A stretch of DNA of 64,000 bases from Nocardioides jishulii. GTDB taxonomy: Bacteria; Actinomycetota; Actinomycetes; Propionibacteriales; Nocardioidaceae. The DNA lies in assembly GCF_006007965.1 (NCBI RefSeq), contig NZ_CP040748.1, forward strand, positions 2,294,001 through 2,358,000. The letters are read 5' to 3'. The translations under genes were made by a program, and so were the position numbers. The stretch's first letter is position 1, and every line of letters begins with the position of its first letter. Below are positions 29,178-40,844 of the stretch, one piece after another. The notes under the pieces were generated by a model. That model was not told the DNA's origin. It saw nothing but the letters and a program-made list of their open reading frames with translations, and did not search any database.

Positions 29178-30359
29178 TCAGTGGTTGCCGAAGGCGTCAC
29201 GCAGGCGCCCGAAGACGGACTTGTGGCTCGAGCGCATCGTGCCCTCGGGAGCCTCCTCGCCGCGCAGCACAGCCAGCTCGCGCAGCAGCTCCTCCTGACG
29301 CGCGTCCAGCTTCGAGGGCGTCTCCACCACCACCGTGGCGATGAGGTCGCCGCGCCCGCCGCGCAGCCCGGGCACTCCCTTGCCGCGGATGACCTGCTCG
29401 GTCCCCGACTGGGTGCCGGCCCGGACCTCCAGCTCGTAGGTCGTCTCACGCTCGTCCTTCGCCTCGTCCTCAGGGACGACGACGTCGGCCTCGAGGAGCG
29501 GCAGGGTCAGGGTGGTGCCGAGGGCGGCCGCGGTCATGGGCACCGAGACCGTGCAGTGCAGGTCGTTGCCGTGGCGTACGAAGGTGGGGTGCTGCGCGAC
29601 CCGGATCTCGACGTAGAGGTCACCGGCGGGACCGCCGCCCGGACCGACCTCACCCTGCTCGGTGAGCTGCACCCGGGTGCCGTCGTCGACGCCCGCGGGG
29701 ATCTTGACGTTGAGGGTACGGCGCGAACGGACGCGGCCCTCGCCGGAACACTCCCGGCAGGGGTCCGGGATGATCGACCCGTAGCCGCGGCAGGCCGCGC
29801 ACGGGCGAAGCGTGCGGATCTCCCCCAGGAACGAACGCTGGACCTGGGCGACCTCACCGGCGCCGTGGCAGGTGCCGCAGGTGACCGGCTCGGTGCCCTC
29901 GGCGGTGCCGGCGCCGTGGCACAGGCTGCAGGTCACCGCGGTGTCGACCTTGATCTCCTTGGTGACGCCGAAGGCCGCCTCGGCCAGCTCGACCTCGAGG
30001 GCGATGAGGGCGTCCTGGCCGCGACGCATGCGCGGACGCGGACCACGGCCACCACCGCCGCCACCGGGCGCGGCGCCGCCGAAGAAGGCGTCCATGATGT
30101 CGGTGAAGGAGAATCCGGCCCCCTGGCCAAACCCTCCGGCCTGGGAGAACGGGTCACCGCCGCGGTCGTAGTGCGCCCGCTTCTGGGGGTCGGAGAGCAC
30201 CTCGTACGCGGTGGTCACCTGCTTGAACTGCTCCTGCGCCTCGGGGTCAGGGTTGACGTCCGGGTGCAGCTGGCGGGCGAGCTTGCGATACGCCTTCTTG
30301 ATCTGGTCCGCGTCCGCGTCACGCGAGACACCGAGAAGTTCGTACAGGTCCTGGCTCAA
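29178..30359 (-). CDS. dnaJ: Chaperone DnaJ (type I)
   Basis: Hsp40 co-chaperone that stimulates the DnaK ATPase, 393 residues. The J-domain has HPD at residues 32-34 ([11 protein letters not shown]). A Gly/Phe-rich stretch (GGFGQGAGF ... [11 protein letters not shown]) follows. Four zinc repeats are seen: [32 protein letters not shown]. The C-terminal substrate domain follows. It is downstream of hrcA by 47 bases, the DnaJ2-type arrangement of actinobacteria. Confidence 0.95.
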   Translation of the reverse strand: MSQDLYELLGVSRDADADQIKKAYRKLARQLHPDVNPDPEAQEQFKQVTTAYEVLSDPQKRAHYDRGGDPFSQAGGFGQGAGFSFTDIMDAFFGGAAPGGGGGGRGPRPRMRRGQDALIALEVELAEAAFGVTKEIKVDTAVTCSLCHGAGTAEGTEPVTCGTCHGAGEVAQVQRSFLGEIRTLRPCAACRGYGSIIPDPCRECSGEGRVRSRRTLNVKIPAGVDDGTRVQLTEQGEVGPGGGPAGDLYVEIRVAQHPTFVRHGNDLHCTVSVPMTAAALGTTLTLPLLEADVVVPEDEAKDERETTYELEVRAGTQSGTEQVIRGKGVPGLRGGRGDLIATVVVETPSKLDARQEELLRELAVLRGEEAPEGTMRSSHKSVFGRLRDAFGNH

Positions 30360-30406
30360 CGTCGTTCCTCGTGCTGGTGGTGGGGTGGTGTGGGTCGGGA
30401 CGGGCG

Positions 30407-31432
30407 TCAGGCCTCGTCGAGGATGCGCGACACGTAGCGGGCCACGGCCCGCACGCTCGCCATGGTGCTCGGGTAGTCCATGCGGGTGGGGCCGAGGACC
30501 CCCAGGCTCGCCAACGCGTCGTTGCCGGGACCGTAGCCCGACGAGACGACGCTGGTCTTCGCGAACTGGCTGAAGGGCCCCTCGGTGCCGATCCTGACGG
30601 TCAGCTCGCCGTCGGCGCTGGCCTCGCCGAGCAGCTTGAGCAGCACGACGTGCTCCTCCATGGCTTCCAGGAGCGGGCGGACCGACGTCTCGAACTGGTC
30701 GCCGTGGCGGGCCAGGTGGGAGGTGCCGGAGACGGCCACGCGCTCACCACGCCGGTGGTCCGACATCGCCTCGACGAGCGCGTCGGTGACCGCACGGGCG
30801 AGGGGACCGTCGGGCTCGGACACCTGGGACGGCAGGTCGCCCAGGGCGGTGGAGGCGTCAGCGATGCGCTGACCCGCGGCGAGCCGGTTGACGCGGGTGC
30901 GCAGCTCGGCCAGGCGCTCGTCGTCGAGCAGGCGTTCGGCGGTCTCCACGATCCGCTGCTCCACGCGGCCGTTGGAGAGGATCAGCACGACCAGCAGGCG
31001 GGTCGTCGACAGCGCGACGAACTCCACGTGACGCACCGTGCTGCGCGAGAGCGTCGGGTACTGCACCACGGCCACCTGGTGGGTGAGCTGCGACAGCGTA
31101 CGCACGGCGCGCTGGACGACGTCGTCGAGGTCAACGGCGCCGTCGAGGAAGGTGGCGATGGCTCGCTTCTCGGCCGTCGACATGGGCTTGAGGGTGGCGA
31201 GGCGGTCGACGAAGAGCCGGTAGCCCTTGTCGGTCGGCACGCGCCCGGCGCTGGTGTGGGGCTGGTGGATGAAGCCTTCGTCCTCGAGGGCCGCCATGTC
31301 GTTGCGCACCGTGGCGGGCGAGACGCCGAGCCCGTGGCGCTCGACCAGGGCCTTGGAGCCGACGGGCTCCTCCGTGGCGACGTAGTCCTCGACGATGGCT
31401 CGCAGGACGGCGAGCTTGCGTTCCTGGGACAT
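30407..31432 (-). CDS. hrcA: Heat-inducible transcription repressor HrcA
   Basis: Repressor of heat-shock genes through CIRCE, 341 residues. The winged-helix N-terminus is [51 protein letters not shown]. The GAF-like core follows ([24 protein letters not shown]). It should repress itself and dnaJ through the CIRCE element 67 bases upstream. Confidence 0.96.
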   Translation of the reverse strand: MSQERKLAVLRAIVEDYVATEEPVGSKALVERHGLGVSPATVRNDMAALEDEGFIHQPHTSAGRVPTDKGYRLFVDRLATLKPMSTAEKRAIATFLDGAVDLDDVVQRAVRTLSQLTHQVAVVQYPTLSRSTVRHVEFVALSTTRLLVVLILSNGRVEQRIVETAERLLDDERLAELRTRVNRLAAGQRIADASTALGDLPSQVSEPDGPLARAVTDALVEAMSDHRRGERVAVSGTSHLARHGDQFETSVRPLLEAMEEHVVLLKLLGEASADGELTVRIGTEGPFSQFAKTSVVSSGYGPGNDALASLGVLGPTRMDYPSTMASVRAVARYVSRILDEA

Positions 31433-31498
31433 GCCGGCTGCTCCTGTTCCTCATCGACGGTGGATCGGGCGGGCCGACACCAACATCTGCCGCCCTGT

Positions 31499-31525
31499 CT
31501 GGCACTCACGCCCGACGAGTGCCAA
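31499..31525 (-). promoter_or_regulatory. CIRCE operator upstream of hrcA-dnaJ
   Basis: On the minus strand: TTGGCACTC, nine-base spacer, GAGTGCCAG. This is the classical CIRCE (TTAGCACTC-N9-GAGTGCTAA) with G/C replacing A/T in the outer arms. It lies between hrcA and the divergent metallo-hydrolase gene. Confidence 0.92.
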
Positions 31526-31577
31526 GCCTACCCGCCGGACCCCATCCACACCGACTGCGCGGGGCTAGGCTCGCGCC

Positions 31578-32441
31578 ATGAACTCCCCCTTCGTCGAGGT
31601 CGCCGACCGGGTCTGGGTCTCGCGGCGCGAGTGGCTCGACACCAACGTCACCGTCATCGGGGGCGACGACGGCCTGCTGCTGGTCGACTCCCACGGCTCG
31701 ACGCGCGCCGGGGAGGCCCTCGTCGCCGACGTCCGCGCCCTGGGCGCGGGCGAGGTCGTGGGCCTCGTCAACACCCACTGGCACTTCGACCACACGTTCG
31801 GCAACGGTGCCGTGCGCGCGACCTACGGCGACGTACCGGTGCACGCGCACGAGGCCGCGCTGGAGGAGTTCGCGGCCCACGCCGAAGGAGCACGACAGAC
31901 CCGCTCGGTGCTGGGGCACCCCGAGAGCGAGGGGCACCACGAGGAGGTCGGGGCGACGGCGCTGTGCCCGCCCGACACCACCTTCGCCTCCGTCAGGGTC
32001 CTCGACCTGGGCGGACGCCTCGTCGAGCTGATCCACCCCGGACGGGGCCACACCGCAGGAGACGTGGTCGTCAACGTCGCCGACGCCGACGTGCTCGTGG
32101 CGGGCGACCTCGTCGAGCAGTCCGGGGCCCCCTGCTACGGCATCGACGCGTGGCCCCTGGAGTGGCCGCTCACGCTCGACACCGTGCTCGGGCTGCTGCG
32201 TCCCTCGACCCTCGTGGTCCCGGGGCACGGCGCCGTCGTGGACCGTGAGTTCGTGCAGGACCAGCGCGCCGCGGTGGGCATCGTGGCCGAGACCGTGCGC
32301 GACCTCGCGAGCCGCGGCGTACGCGAGTCCGACGCCCTCGCCTCCGCGCAGTGGCCCTACCTCCCCGAAGGGCTCGTCCACGCAGTCGCGCGGGGCTACG
32401 AGCACCTCCCCCGCAGCCAGAAGCGGTTGCCGCTGATCTGA
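31578..32441 (+). CDS. Metallo-beta-lactamase-fold hydrolase
   Basis: 287-residue MBL-fold protein. The zinc motif NTHWHFDHTFGN is near residue 60, further ligands are HPGRGHTAGDVVV near 155 and ADADVLVAGDLVEQ, and VPGHGAVVDREF supplies the last His. Substrate unknown; the relatives include hydroxyacylglutathione hydrolases and lactonases. Start ATG 31578. A hairpin follows immediately. Confidence 0.85.
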   Translation: MNSPFVEVADRVWVSRREWLDTNVTVIGGDDGLLLVDSHGSTRAGEALVADVRALGAGEVVGLVNTHWHFDHTFGNGAVRATYGDVPVHAHEAALEEFAAHAEGARQTRSVLGHPESEGHHEEVGATALCPPDTTFASVRVLDLGGRLVELIHPGRGHTAGDVVVNVADADVLVAGDLVEQSGAPCYGIDAWPLEWPLTLDTVLGLLRPSTLVVPGHGAVVDREFVQDQRAAVGIVAETVRDLASRGVRESDALASAQWPYLPEGLVHAVARGYEHLPRSQKRLPLI

Positions 32442-32471
32442 CGGATCGACGGCACGCCGTCGGCGATCCGT
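32441..32471 (+). terminator. Hairpin after the MBL-fold gene
   Basis: ACGGATCG at 32441-32448 pairs with CGATCCGT at 32464-32471, with a smaller inner stem (GGC/GCC). It starts on the last base of the stop codon. There is no U-run, so its role as a terminator is plausible but unproven. Confidence 0.5.
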
Positions 32472-32505
32472 CGGGTCGTCGGCGCCCGCGCCTAGCGTTG
32501 GAGGC

Positions 32506-33360
32506 GTGTCCTCCCCCACTGACCGTTACGGCTCCGACGTCCTCTCCGGCGACTGGCGCGCCCCCGTCCGCGGCCGCGCGACCGAGACCCCCGTGGAGAT
32601 GGGGATGGTCGTCGAGGAGGTGACCACCGAGTGGTGCGGCGAGGTCGTCGGCATCGACCGTGACCTGCGCACCGTCACCCTCGAGGACCGGCGCTACAAG
32701 CGCCGCACCTTCCCGATGGGGCCCGGCTACCTCGTCGAGGGCAAGCCGGTGATCCTGCTGCCCCCCGTGCAGGTGGCAGCACCCAAGAAGTCCACCCGCA
32801 CCGCGTCGGGCTCGGTGGCGGTGCACGACGCGAAGGCGCGGGTGGCCCGCCAGAGCCGGATCTTCGTCGAGGGCCGGCACGACGCCGAGCTGGTCGAGAA
32901 GGTCTGGGGTGACGACCTGCGCATCGAGGGCGTGGTGGTCGAGTTCCTGGGTGGTGTCGACGACCTCGCCGACCACCTCAAGGACTTCCGGCCCGCACCG
33001 GGCCGCCGTGTGGGCGTCCTGGTCGACCACCTCGTGCCGGGCTCCAAGGAGAGCCGGATCGCCCAGTCGATCATGCGCTCCGAGGTGGGAAAGCACGTCC
33101 TCATCGTGGGCCACCCCTTCATCGACGTCTGGCAGGCAGTGAAGCCCGAGCGTCTCGGGTTCGAGAAGTGGCCGACCGTGCCGCGCTCCATCGACTGGAA
33201 GAAGGGCACCTGCCAGCAGCTGGGGTGGCCGCACCGCGACCAGGCCGACATCGCCCGCGCCTGGAAGCACATCCTCGGCGGCGTACGCGGCTTCCAGGAC
33301 CTCGACCCCGCCCTCCTCGGTAGGGTTGAGGAGCTGATCGACTTCGTCACCGCCGAGTGA
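32506..33360 (+). CDS. DUF3097 family protein
   Basis: 284 residues, function unknown. The family is found widely in actinobacteria, usually in this hrcA-hemW neighbourhood. Seen: an N-terminal beta-rich part (GMVVEEVTTEWCGEVVGIDRD, RTFPMGPGYLVEGKPV). Then comes a TOPRIM-like segment with SRIFVEGRHDAELVEKVWGDDLR near residue 122, GVLVDHLVPGSKESRI near 168, and FIDVWQAVKPERLG. The E-x-DxD-like arrangement suggests a nucleic-acid or nucleotide-handling TOPRIM fold (inference). GTG 32506 start. Confidence 0.8.
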   Translation: MSSPTDRYGSDVLSGDWRAPVRGRATETPVEMGMVVEEVTTEWCGEVVGIDRDLRTVTLEDRRYKRRTFPMGPGYLVEGKPVILLPPVQVAAPKKSTRTASGSVAVHDAKARVARQSRIFVEGRHDAELVEKVWGDDLRIEGVVVEFLGGVDDLADHLKDFRPAPGRRVGVLVDHLVPGSKESRIAQSIMRSEVGKHVLIVGHPFIDVWQAVKPERLGFEKWPTVPRSIDWKKGTCQQLGWPHRDQADIARAWKHILGGVRGFQDLDPALLGRVEELIDFVTAE

Positions 33361-33385
33361 CGGGCCGCGAACCCCGAGGAGAGTC

Positions 33386-33952
33386 ATGACCCACCCCGAG
33401 CAGCCGTACGAAGGCTCCGAGCAGGCCCCGCCCTCGGGCGGGCAGGAGCCGTACGGCCAGCCCACCGGCGGCGCGCCCCAGCAGCCGCCGTACGGCCAGG
33501 GTCAGTACGGCCAGCCCCCGTACGGCCAGGTTCCGTACGGCCAGGGTCCGTACGGCCAGCCGCAGGGGCCGCAGTACTACGGAGCCCCGGTCGAGTCGCT
33601 GGATCCCGCCCAGGAGCGCCTCTTCGCGGGCGGCGCCCACTGGGGTGCACTCCTGGCCGGCGTCTTCACCTCCGGAGGACTGGCGTGGGCGGCTCCGCTG
33701 GCGATCCTGATGCTCAAGGGCAAGTCGTCGCCCTTCGTCCGGAGCCAGGCCCTGGAGTCCCTGAACTTCCAGATCTCCACGCTCATCTACGCGGCGGTCG
33801 TCCTGGTCATGGGGATCGCGACGCTGGGCGTCGGGCTGCTGCTCTTCTTGCCGCTCGCGGTGTGGTGGCTGGTCCTCGTCATCACGGCAGCCGTGAAGGC
33901 CAACAACGGCGAGGACTACCGCTACCCGTTGATCTTTCGTTTCGTGAAGTGA
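33386..33952 (+). CDS. DUF4870-type membrane protein with PYGQ repeats
   Basis: 188 residues. The first 65 are Pro/Gly/Tyr/Gln-rich with repeated PYGQ units (about seven PYGQ/QYGQ copies; nucleotide units tacggccag), a low-complexity tail. The rest fits DUF4870: EERLFAGGAHWGALLAGV-like start, FVRSQALESLNFQISTLIYAA, two to three hydrophobic segments and the end GEDYRYPLIFRFVK. Role unknown. AGGAGAG lies 8 bases before ATG 33386. Confidence 0.82.
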   Translation: MTHPEQPYEGSEQAPPSGGQEPYGQPTGGAPQQPPYGQGQYGQPPYGQVPYGQGPYGQPQGPQYYGAPVESLDPAQERLFAGGAHWGALLAGVFTSGGLAWAAPLAILMLKGKSSPFVRSQALESLNFQISTLIYAAVVLVMGIATLGVGLLLFLPLAVWWLVLVITAAVKANNGEDYRYPLIFRFVK

Positions 33953-33958
33953 TCGTCC

Positions 33959-33994
33959 CCTGACCGCTCCCTGATCGGGCACGGGCCGGTCAGG
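33959..33994. terminator. Possible bidirectional terminator hairpin
   Basis: CCTGACCG (33959-33966) and CGGTCAGG (33987-33994) form an 8-base stem with a 20-base loop between the converging DUF4870 and hemW genes. Weak evidence, no T-run. Confidence 0.35.
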
Positions 33995-33998
33995 CAGG

Positions 33999-35216
33999 TC
34001 AGGTCAGCAGGTCACGGACCACGCCGTCGGCGAGCAGCCGACCGCGGTCGGTCAGGACCACGCGCCCGTCGGTCTCGACCAGCAGGCCCTGCGCCACCTG
34101 GCCGGGAACGGCCGCCCGGCCTGCGGCGTCCAGGATGTCGAGCGGCAGCCCCTCCCGCAGGCGGAGCTCGAGGAGCACGCGCTCGGTGTGGGCCTCGTCC
34201 GCCGTCAGGATCTCGCGACCCTGGGCGGGGCTCACCCCCGCGGCGAGCCGACGGCCGTACGCCGCCGGATGCTTCACGTTCCACCACCGCACACCACCGA
34301 CGTGGGAGTGGGCGCCCGGCCCCACTCCCCACCAGTCAGCGCCGCGCCAGTAGAGCAGGTTGTGCTGGCAGCGGCTCTCGGGACGACGCGCCCAGTTGGA
34401 GACCTCGTACCACTCGAGCCCGGCTGCGCGCAGCGTGCGGTCGGCGACGACGTACTTGTCGGCCAGGTCGTCCTCGTCCGGCATCGGGAGCTCGCCGCGA
34501 CGGACCCGGCGGGCCAGCGCCGTGCCCTCCTCGACGATCAACGAGTAGGCGGAGACGTGGTCGGGTTGGCAGGCCAGAGCAGCGTCGAGCGACGTCTGCC
34601 AGTCGGCCAGGCTCTCGCCGGGCGTGCCGTAGATCAGGTCGAGGCTCACCTCCTCGAATCCGGCTGCGCGAGCCCACTCCACCGCCCGCGGCACCCTCAG
34701 CGGGTCATGGGTGCGGTCGAGGGTCGCCAGCACGTGCGGCACCGCCGACTGCATGCCGAAGGAGAGCCGGGTGAAGCCGCCCTCGCGCAGCACCGCCAGG
34801 CTCTCGGGCGTCACCGAGTCGGGGTTGGCCTCGGTCGTCACCTCGGCCCCCTCGACGAGGCCGAACTCGTCGGCGACGGCGCGCAGCATCCGCACGAGGT
34901 CCTCGGGCGGCAGCATGGTGGGCGTCCCGCCCCCGAAGAAGACGGTCGAGACCTCGCGGGTGTCGGAGGCGAGCACGCGACGCGCCAGACGCACCTCGGT
35001 GACGGCCGCATCGGCGTACGACGCGATCGAGGCGCCGGTCACGTCACCGAGCTCGGGGGCGGTGTAGGTGTTGAAGTCGCAGTAGCCGCAGCGGACACGG
35101 CAGAAGGGCACGTGGAGGTAGAACCCGAGGGCACGGTCTCCGGCTCCCTCCAGCGCGGTCGCCGGCAGCGAACCGTCCTCGGGGGCAGGTTCTCCGACGG
35201 GCAGAGCAGAAGGCAC
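33999..35216 (-). CDS. hemW: Radical SAM heme chaperone HemW-like protein
   Basis: 405 residues. The radical SAM cluster motif is FCRVRCGYCDF (CxxxCxxC) near residue 38. FFGGGTPTMLPPEDLVRML and SFGMQSAVPHVLATLDRTH are family segments. HemN_C domain covers the C-terminus (NLLYWRGADWWGVGPGAHSHVGG ... LLELRLREGLPL). The family was once annotated as oxygen-independent coproporphyrinogen oxidase, but HemW proteins insert heme. HemN-specific residues before CxxxC are not obvious, so HemW is preferred. Confidence 0.88.
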   Translation of the reverse strand: MPSALPVGEPAPEDGSLPATALEGAGDRALGFYLHVPFCRVRCGYCDFNTYTAPELGDVTGASIASYADAAVTEVRLARRVLASDTREVSTVFFGGGTPTMLPPEDLVRMLRAVADEFGLVEGAEVTTEANPDSVTPESLAVLREGGFTRLSFGMQSAVPHVLATLDRTHDPLRVPRAVEWARAAGFEEVSLDLIYGTPGESLADWQTSLDAALACQPDHVSAYSLIVEEGTALARRVRRGELPMPDEDDLADKYVVADRTLRAAGLEWYEVSNWARRPESRCQHNLLYWRGADWWGVGPGAHSHVGGVRWWNVKHPAAYGRRLAAGVSPAQGREILTADEAHTERVLLELRLREGLPLDILDAAGRAAVPGQVAQGLLVETDGRVVLTDRGRLLADGVVRDLLT

Positions 35217-35268
35217 GGGACCATCCCACCACAGCTCCGGTGGCCGGGAGAAAACCGCTGGGGCACGG

Positions 35269-35305
35269 CGAAGGGCGCCGACGCGGGTGGCGTCGACGCC
35301 CTTCG
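35269..35305 (-). terminator. Terminator after the acyl-CoA synthetase gene
   Basis: A 16-base stem with one G-T pair (CGAAGGGCGCCGACGC / GCGTCGACGCCCTTCG) and a five-base loop begins 26 bases past the stop of the minus-strand gene. GC-rich, no U-run. Confidence 0.75.
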
Positions 35306-35330
35306 GGTGACCTGGTGGGACGGAGTCCGG

Positions 35331-37154
35331 TCAGGGGTACATCGAGTCGATCAGGTCCTGGTAGTTGGTCTGGACGACGTTGCGCTTGACCTTCATCGAG
35401 GGGGTCAGCTCGCCGGACTCGATGGTCAGGTCGTGGTCGAGCAGACGCCACTGCTTGATGGTCTCCCAGCGGTTGAGCTGGTTGTTGGTCTCCTCCACGT
35501 AGCCCTCGACCATCGCCTGGATCTGCGGGCTGTTGACGATCTCGGTGTAGGACTTGCCGGAGAGCCCGTTCTCCTCCGCCCAGGGCGCGATGGCGTCGGG
35601 GTCGAGGGTGACGAGCGCGACGCAGTACTGACGGCCCTCGCCGAAGACCATGAACTGGCTGGCGTAGGGGCAGACGGCCTTGAACTTCGCCTCGATGGCC
35701 GGGGGCGCGACGTACTTGCCGCCGGAGGTCTTGAAGAGTTCCTTGATGCGACCCGTGATCGTGAGCATGCCGTCCTGGTCCAGTGACCCCTTGTCACCGG
35801 TGTGGAACCAGCCGTCGTCGCCGAGCGCCTTGCTCGTCTCCTCCGGCATGTTGTGGTAGCCCTCCATGACGCCGGGGCCCTTGATCATGACCTCGTCGCC
35901 GTCGCCGAGCTTGACCTGGGTGCCGGGGAACGGCAGGCCCACGGTCCCGAACTTGTTGTGGTCGGGGTGGTTGACGAAGGCACCCGCCGAGGTCTCGGTG
36001 AGACCGTAGCCCTCGAGGATCTTGATGCCGGCGACGCTGAAGAACTGGGCGATGTCGCTGTTGAGCGCCGCGGCGCCGGAGATGAAGAACCGCACGCGGC
36101 CACCGAAACGAGCGCGGATCTTGGAGTAGACCAGCTTGTCGAAGAGGTTGTGCTGGAAGTTGAGCCCGGCGGGAATCTTCTCGCCGGCGGCCTTGCGACG
36201 CTCGTACTCCCGGCCGACCTCGAAGGCCTTGTTGAAGATCTTCTCCTTGAGCCCGCCCTCGGCCTCCTGCATCGTGACGATGCGGCCGTACGCCTTCTCG
36301 AAGATGCGCGGCGCAGCACCCATGAACGTGGGCTGGACGACGGCGAGGTTGTCGACGATCTTGTCGACCCGACCGTCGATGGCGGTGGCGAAGCCGCAGG
36401 CCATCTGGGTCGACATGAGCACCTTGCCGAAGACGTGGGCCATCGGCAGCCAGAGGAACTGGAGGTCGTCCTCGCCCAGGATGCCCATCGAGGCGATGGC
36501 CGAGCCCTCGTAGACCCAGGAGGAGTGGCGCAGTCGGACGCCCTTGGGGCGGCCGGTGGTGCCGGAGGTGTAGACGAGCGTGGCGAGCTGGTCGGGACGG
36601 ATCTCCGCCGCCTTCTGCTCCAGCAGGCCCGGGTTGGCGGCCAGGTGCGCCTCACCGAGGGCAGCCAGCTCGTCGAGGCCGATCACCCACTCGCCGTCGG
36701 TGGTGCCGTCGAAGGTCACGACCTTGGCGACGTAGGGCAGCTCGGCCTTGCGGTTGCGCAGCTTGGCGATCTGCTCGTCGTCCTCCGCGAAGACGATGCG
36801 GCACTCGGAGTCCGCAAGGATGTAGGCGGTGTCCTCCTCGTTGGTGGTCGGGTAGACCGTCGTCGTCGCGCCGGCGGCGCACCCGATCGCGAGGTCGGCC
36901 AGGAGCCACTCGTAGCGCGTGCCCGACGTGATGCCCACGCGCATCTCCGGCTGCAGGCCGAGGGCCAGGAGACCGCCGGACAACTTGCTGACGAGCTCGC
37001 CGGCCTGCGCCCAGGTCACGGATTCCCAGGTCTCGGCCTTCGTCGGGTAGCGGAACGCCTCCCGGTCGGCAGACTTGGCGACCCGGTCCCAGAACTGCAC
37101 CGCCGTGTTCGGCAGCATCGTGTCCAAGAAGCTGGTGTCATACGTGATGGGCAT
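35331..37154 (-). CDS. Long-chain acyl-CoA synthetase (FadD15-like)
   Basis: 607-residue AMP-forming ligase that activates fatty acids to CoA esters. The AMP-binding motif LVYTSGTTGRPKGVRLRH is near residue 195. The gate/adenine motif GYGLTETSAG is near 390, and WFHTGDKGSLDQDGMLTITGRIKELFKTSGGKYVAPPAIE covers the hinge and C-terminal Lys region. Length and motifs match the FadD15 type. Start ATG 37154 (PITYDTSF). The 220-base gap upstream holds the lepA terminator and the promoter region. Confidence 0.88.
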   Translation of the reverse strand: MPITYDTSFLDTMLPNTAVQFWDRVAKSADREAFRYPTKAETWESVTWAQAGELVSKLSGGLLALGLQPEMRVGITSGTRYEWLLADLAIGCAAGATTTVYPTTNEEDTAYILADSECRIVFAEDDEQIAKLRNRKAELPYVAKVVTFDGTTDGEWVIGLDELAALGEAHLAANPGLLEQKAAEIRPDQLATLVYTSGTTGRPKGVRLRHSSWVYEGSAIASMGILGEDDLQFLWLPMAHVFGKVLMSTQMACGFATAIDGRVDKIVDNLAVVQPTFMGAAPRIFEKAYGRIVTMQEAEGGLKEKIFNKAFEVGREYERRKAAGEKIPAGLNFQHNLFDKLVYSKIRARFGGRVRFFISGAAALNSDIAQFFSVAGIKILEGYGLTETSAGAFVNHPDHNKFGTVGLPFPGTQVKLGDGDEVMIKGPGVMEGYHNMPEETSKALGDDGWFHTGDKGSLDQDGMLTITGRIKELFKTSGGKYVAPPAIEAKFKAVCPYASQFMVFGEGRQYCVALVTLDPDAIAPWAEENGLSGKSYTEIVNSPQIQAMVEGYVEETNNQLNRWETIKQWRLLDHDLTIESGELTPSMKVKRNVVQTNYQDLIDSMYP

Positions 37155-37320
37155 GCGTCTCCCCTGCGTCGTTCTGCGTGTCGGGCGCCCTCCGACGCCC
37201 TGGCTGACCTTGCTGGGACGTAACCTAGATCACTCTCCAACTCATCGGTAGCCCTTCCACCCCTTGGGCGCAAAAACAACCGGATCGCCCCGGAAGGCGC
37301 CGAGCGAGCCGAAATACGCA

Positions 37321-37346
37321 AGACCCCCCGGTCCTCCGAGGGGTCT
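37321..37346 (-). terminator. Terminator after lepA
   Basis: AGACCCC (37321-37327) and GGGGTCT (37340-37346) pair, with further G/C pairing possible inside the 12-base interval. It begins 29 bases past the lepA stop. No long U-run. Confidence 0.6.
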
Positions 37347-37374
37347 CGACGCTGGTCGCGGCAGGTGCGAACGA

Positions 37375-39255
<1,881 letters not shown>

Positions 39256-39427
39256 CTGCTGCTTTCTCACGGGCGAGGACGAGTTCTCGTCATTCTCCCA
39301 CGACGCACCACGGGAGCCGAACCGCCGACGCGCACCGCCCCTGAGCCACCCCGTGGCCACGACGGGCGACGCGCCGACCCCTGCCGGAGCGGGCGTCCTC
39401 ACCCCCGCCGTCCGGCAGGATGGGCCG

Positions 39428-40369
39428 GTGACCCTCCCCCCGTACCCGGTCCCACCCCTGGACACCGCCCGCCGCCTGGAATGGGCCCACCTGCCGCCGT
39501 GGTTGCGGGACGAGATCGAGGCCAGGTGCGGAGCACCGGTGCTGGGCGCCGAGTCGATCGAGGCCGGCTTCACCCCCGGCATGGCGACGGTGCTCACCTG
39601 CGCCGACGGATCGCGACACTTCGTGAAGGCGGCCTCGCACCGGGCCCAGCGGACCTTCGCCGCGTCGTACGTCGTAGAGGTGCGCCACCTGCGCACCCTG
39701 CCCCCGAGCGCACCGGCTCCCGCACTGCTGTGGGTCCTCGAGGATCCGGACTGGATCGCCTTCTCCACCACGCACGTCGACGCGACACCGGTCGAACGGC
39801 CGTGGCGACGGGTCGACCTCGAAGCCTGTCTGGACGCCCTGGCGACGATCGCGGAGACGTTCACCCCGGCACCGCGCACGATGGACCTGCCCACCTTCGT
39901 CAGCGAGACGGCCGCCTGGCCGCAGGCCTGGCAGGGTCTCACCCCGCCCACGCACCCCGAGCGCCGCGACGAGGCGGTCGAGCTCGCCCGTCGCGGCGCC
40001 GAGCTGCTGACCGGCGAGACGCTGGTGCACGGCGACGTACGCGCCGACAACGTCCTCCTCCTGGACGACGGACGAGCGTGGTTGTGCGACTGGAACTGGC
40101 CCGCGACCGGACCTGCCTGGATCGACTCGATGATGCTGTTGGCCTCCGCCCACGGCGACGGTGTCGACGTCGAGGAGGTGATGGCGAGCCGTCCGTTGCT
40201 GCGCGAGGCGCCCTCCGAGGCCGTCGATTCGCTCCTGGCCCTGATGGCGGGTTATTTTCTCCGGGCAGGGTGTGGCTCGGTTCCACCGAACTCACCGCAC
40301 GTGCGTGACCACCAGTACTGGACGGGAACGGTCTGCTGGCTCTGGCTGGCAGAACGCCGCAGGTGGTGA
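39428..40369 (+). CDS. Aminoglycoside-phosphotransferase-like kinase family protein
   Basis: 313-residue member of the APH/choline kinase fold. The catalytic loop [27 protein letters not shown] is near residue 200, with Asp and Asn for catalysis and the DW motif for metal. The N-lobe is [16 protein letters not shown] with the ATP Lys. The substrate is unknown; these proteins are not necessarily resistance enzymes. GTG 39428 is preceded by CAGGA. Divergent from lepA. Confidence 0.82.
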   Translation: MTLPPYPVPPLDTARRLEWAHLPPWLRDEIEARCGAPVLGAESIEAGFTPGMATVLTCADGSRHFVKAASHRAQRTFAASYVVEVRHLRTLPPSAPAPALLWVLEDPDWIAFSTTHVDATPVERPWRRVDLEACLDALATIAETFTPAPRTMDLPTFVSETAAWPQAWQGLTPPTHPERRDEAVELARRGAELLTGETLVHGDVRADNVLLLDDGRAWLCDWNWPATGPAWIDSMMLLASAHGDGVDVEEVMASRPLLREAPSEAVDSLLALMAGYFLRAGCGSVPPNSPHVRDHQYWTGTVCWLWLAERRRW

Positions 40370-40508
40370 CAACCGGCGTTGTCCATGATCGGCCCTTGGT
40401 CGAGCGAGGGCAAACCCCGCTGGCAACGCCCGTCCGCCCACCACGTCAGGTCCTTCCCGGGCCCGACCGCAGGGCAGGCAGGCACCCCTTCCAGAACGAG
40501 GAGTTCTC

Positions 40509-40769
40509 ATGGCGAACATCAAGTCGCAGATCAAGCGCAACAAGCAGAACGAGAAGGCGCGCGAGCGCAACAAGGCCGTGAAGTCGGGCCTGAAGACCGC
40601 TGTCCGCAAGTTCCGCGAGGCCGTCGCTGCGGGCGACAAGGAGGCGGCCATCGCCGCTGGCCGTGAGGCCAACCGCAAGCTCGACAAGGCCGCCTCGAAG
40701 GGTGTCATCCACCCGAACCAGGCCGCGAACCGCAAGTCGTCGATCGCCAAGCAGTCCGCCGCTCTCTGA
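40509..40769 (+). CDS. rpsT: 30S ribosomal protein S20
   Basis: 86 residues, binds 16S rRNA in the 30S body. Typical Lys/Arg-rich sequence [20 protein letters not shown] and [23 protein letters not shown] lies upstream of ATG 40509. The 139 bases between the kinase gene and rpsT hold its promoter region but no other gene. A strong terminator follows 20 bases after the stop. Confidence 0.97.
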   Translation: MANIKSQIKRNKQNEKARERNKAVKSGLKTAVRKFREAVAAGDKEAAIAAGREANRKLDKAASKGVIHPNQAANRKSSIAKQSAAL

Positions 40770-40789
40770 GCCGGACCCGCTGACGTCGA

Positions 40790-40822
40790 GAGGCGCCGCA
40801 CCCCCTCGGGGTGCGGCGCCTC
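40790..40822. terminator. Terminator between rpsT and the bicupin gene
   Basis: A perfect 15-base stem GAGGCGCCGCACCCC / GGGGTGCGGCGCCTC with a three-base loop, followed by TT. It lies between the converging rpsT and bicupin genes and can serve both. Confidence 0.85.
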
Positions 40823-40844
40823 TTGCATGTCCGGCTCTCCACCG

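Noticed and set aside
39428..40369. Aminoglycoside resistance gene
   Set aside because: It has the kinase fold only; such phosphotransferase-family proteins are common housekeeping paralogues, with no resistance context here.
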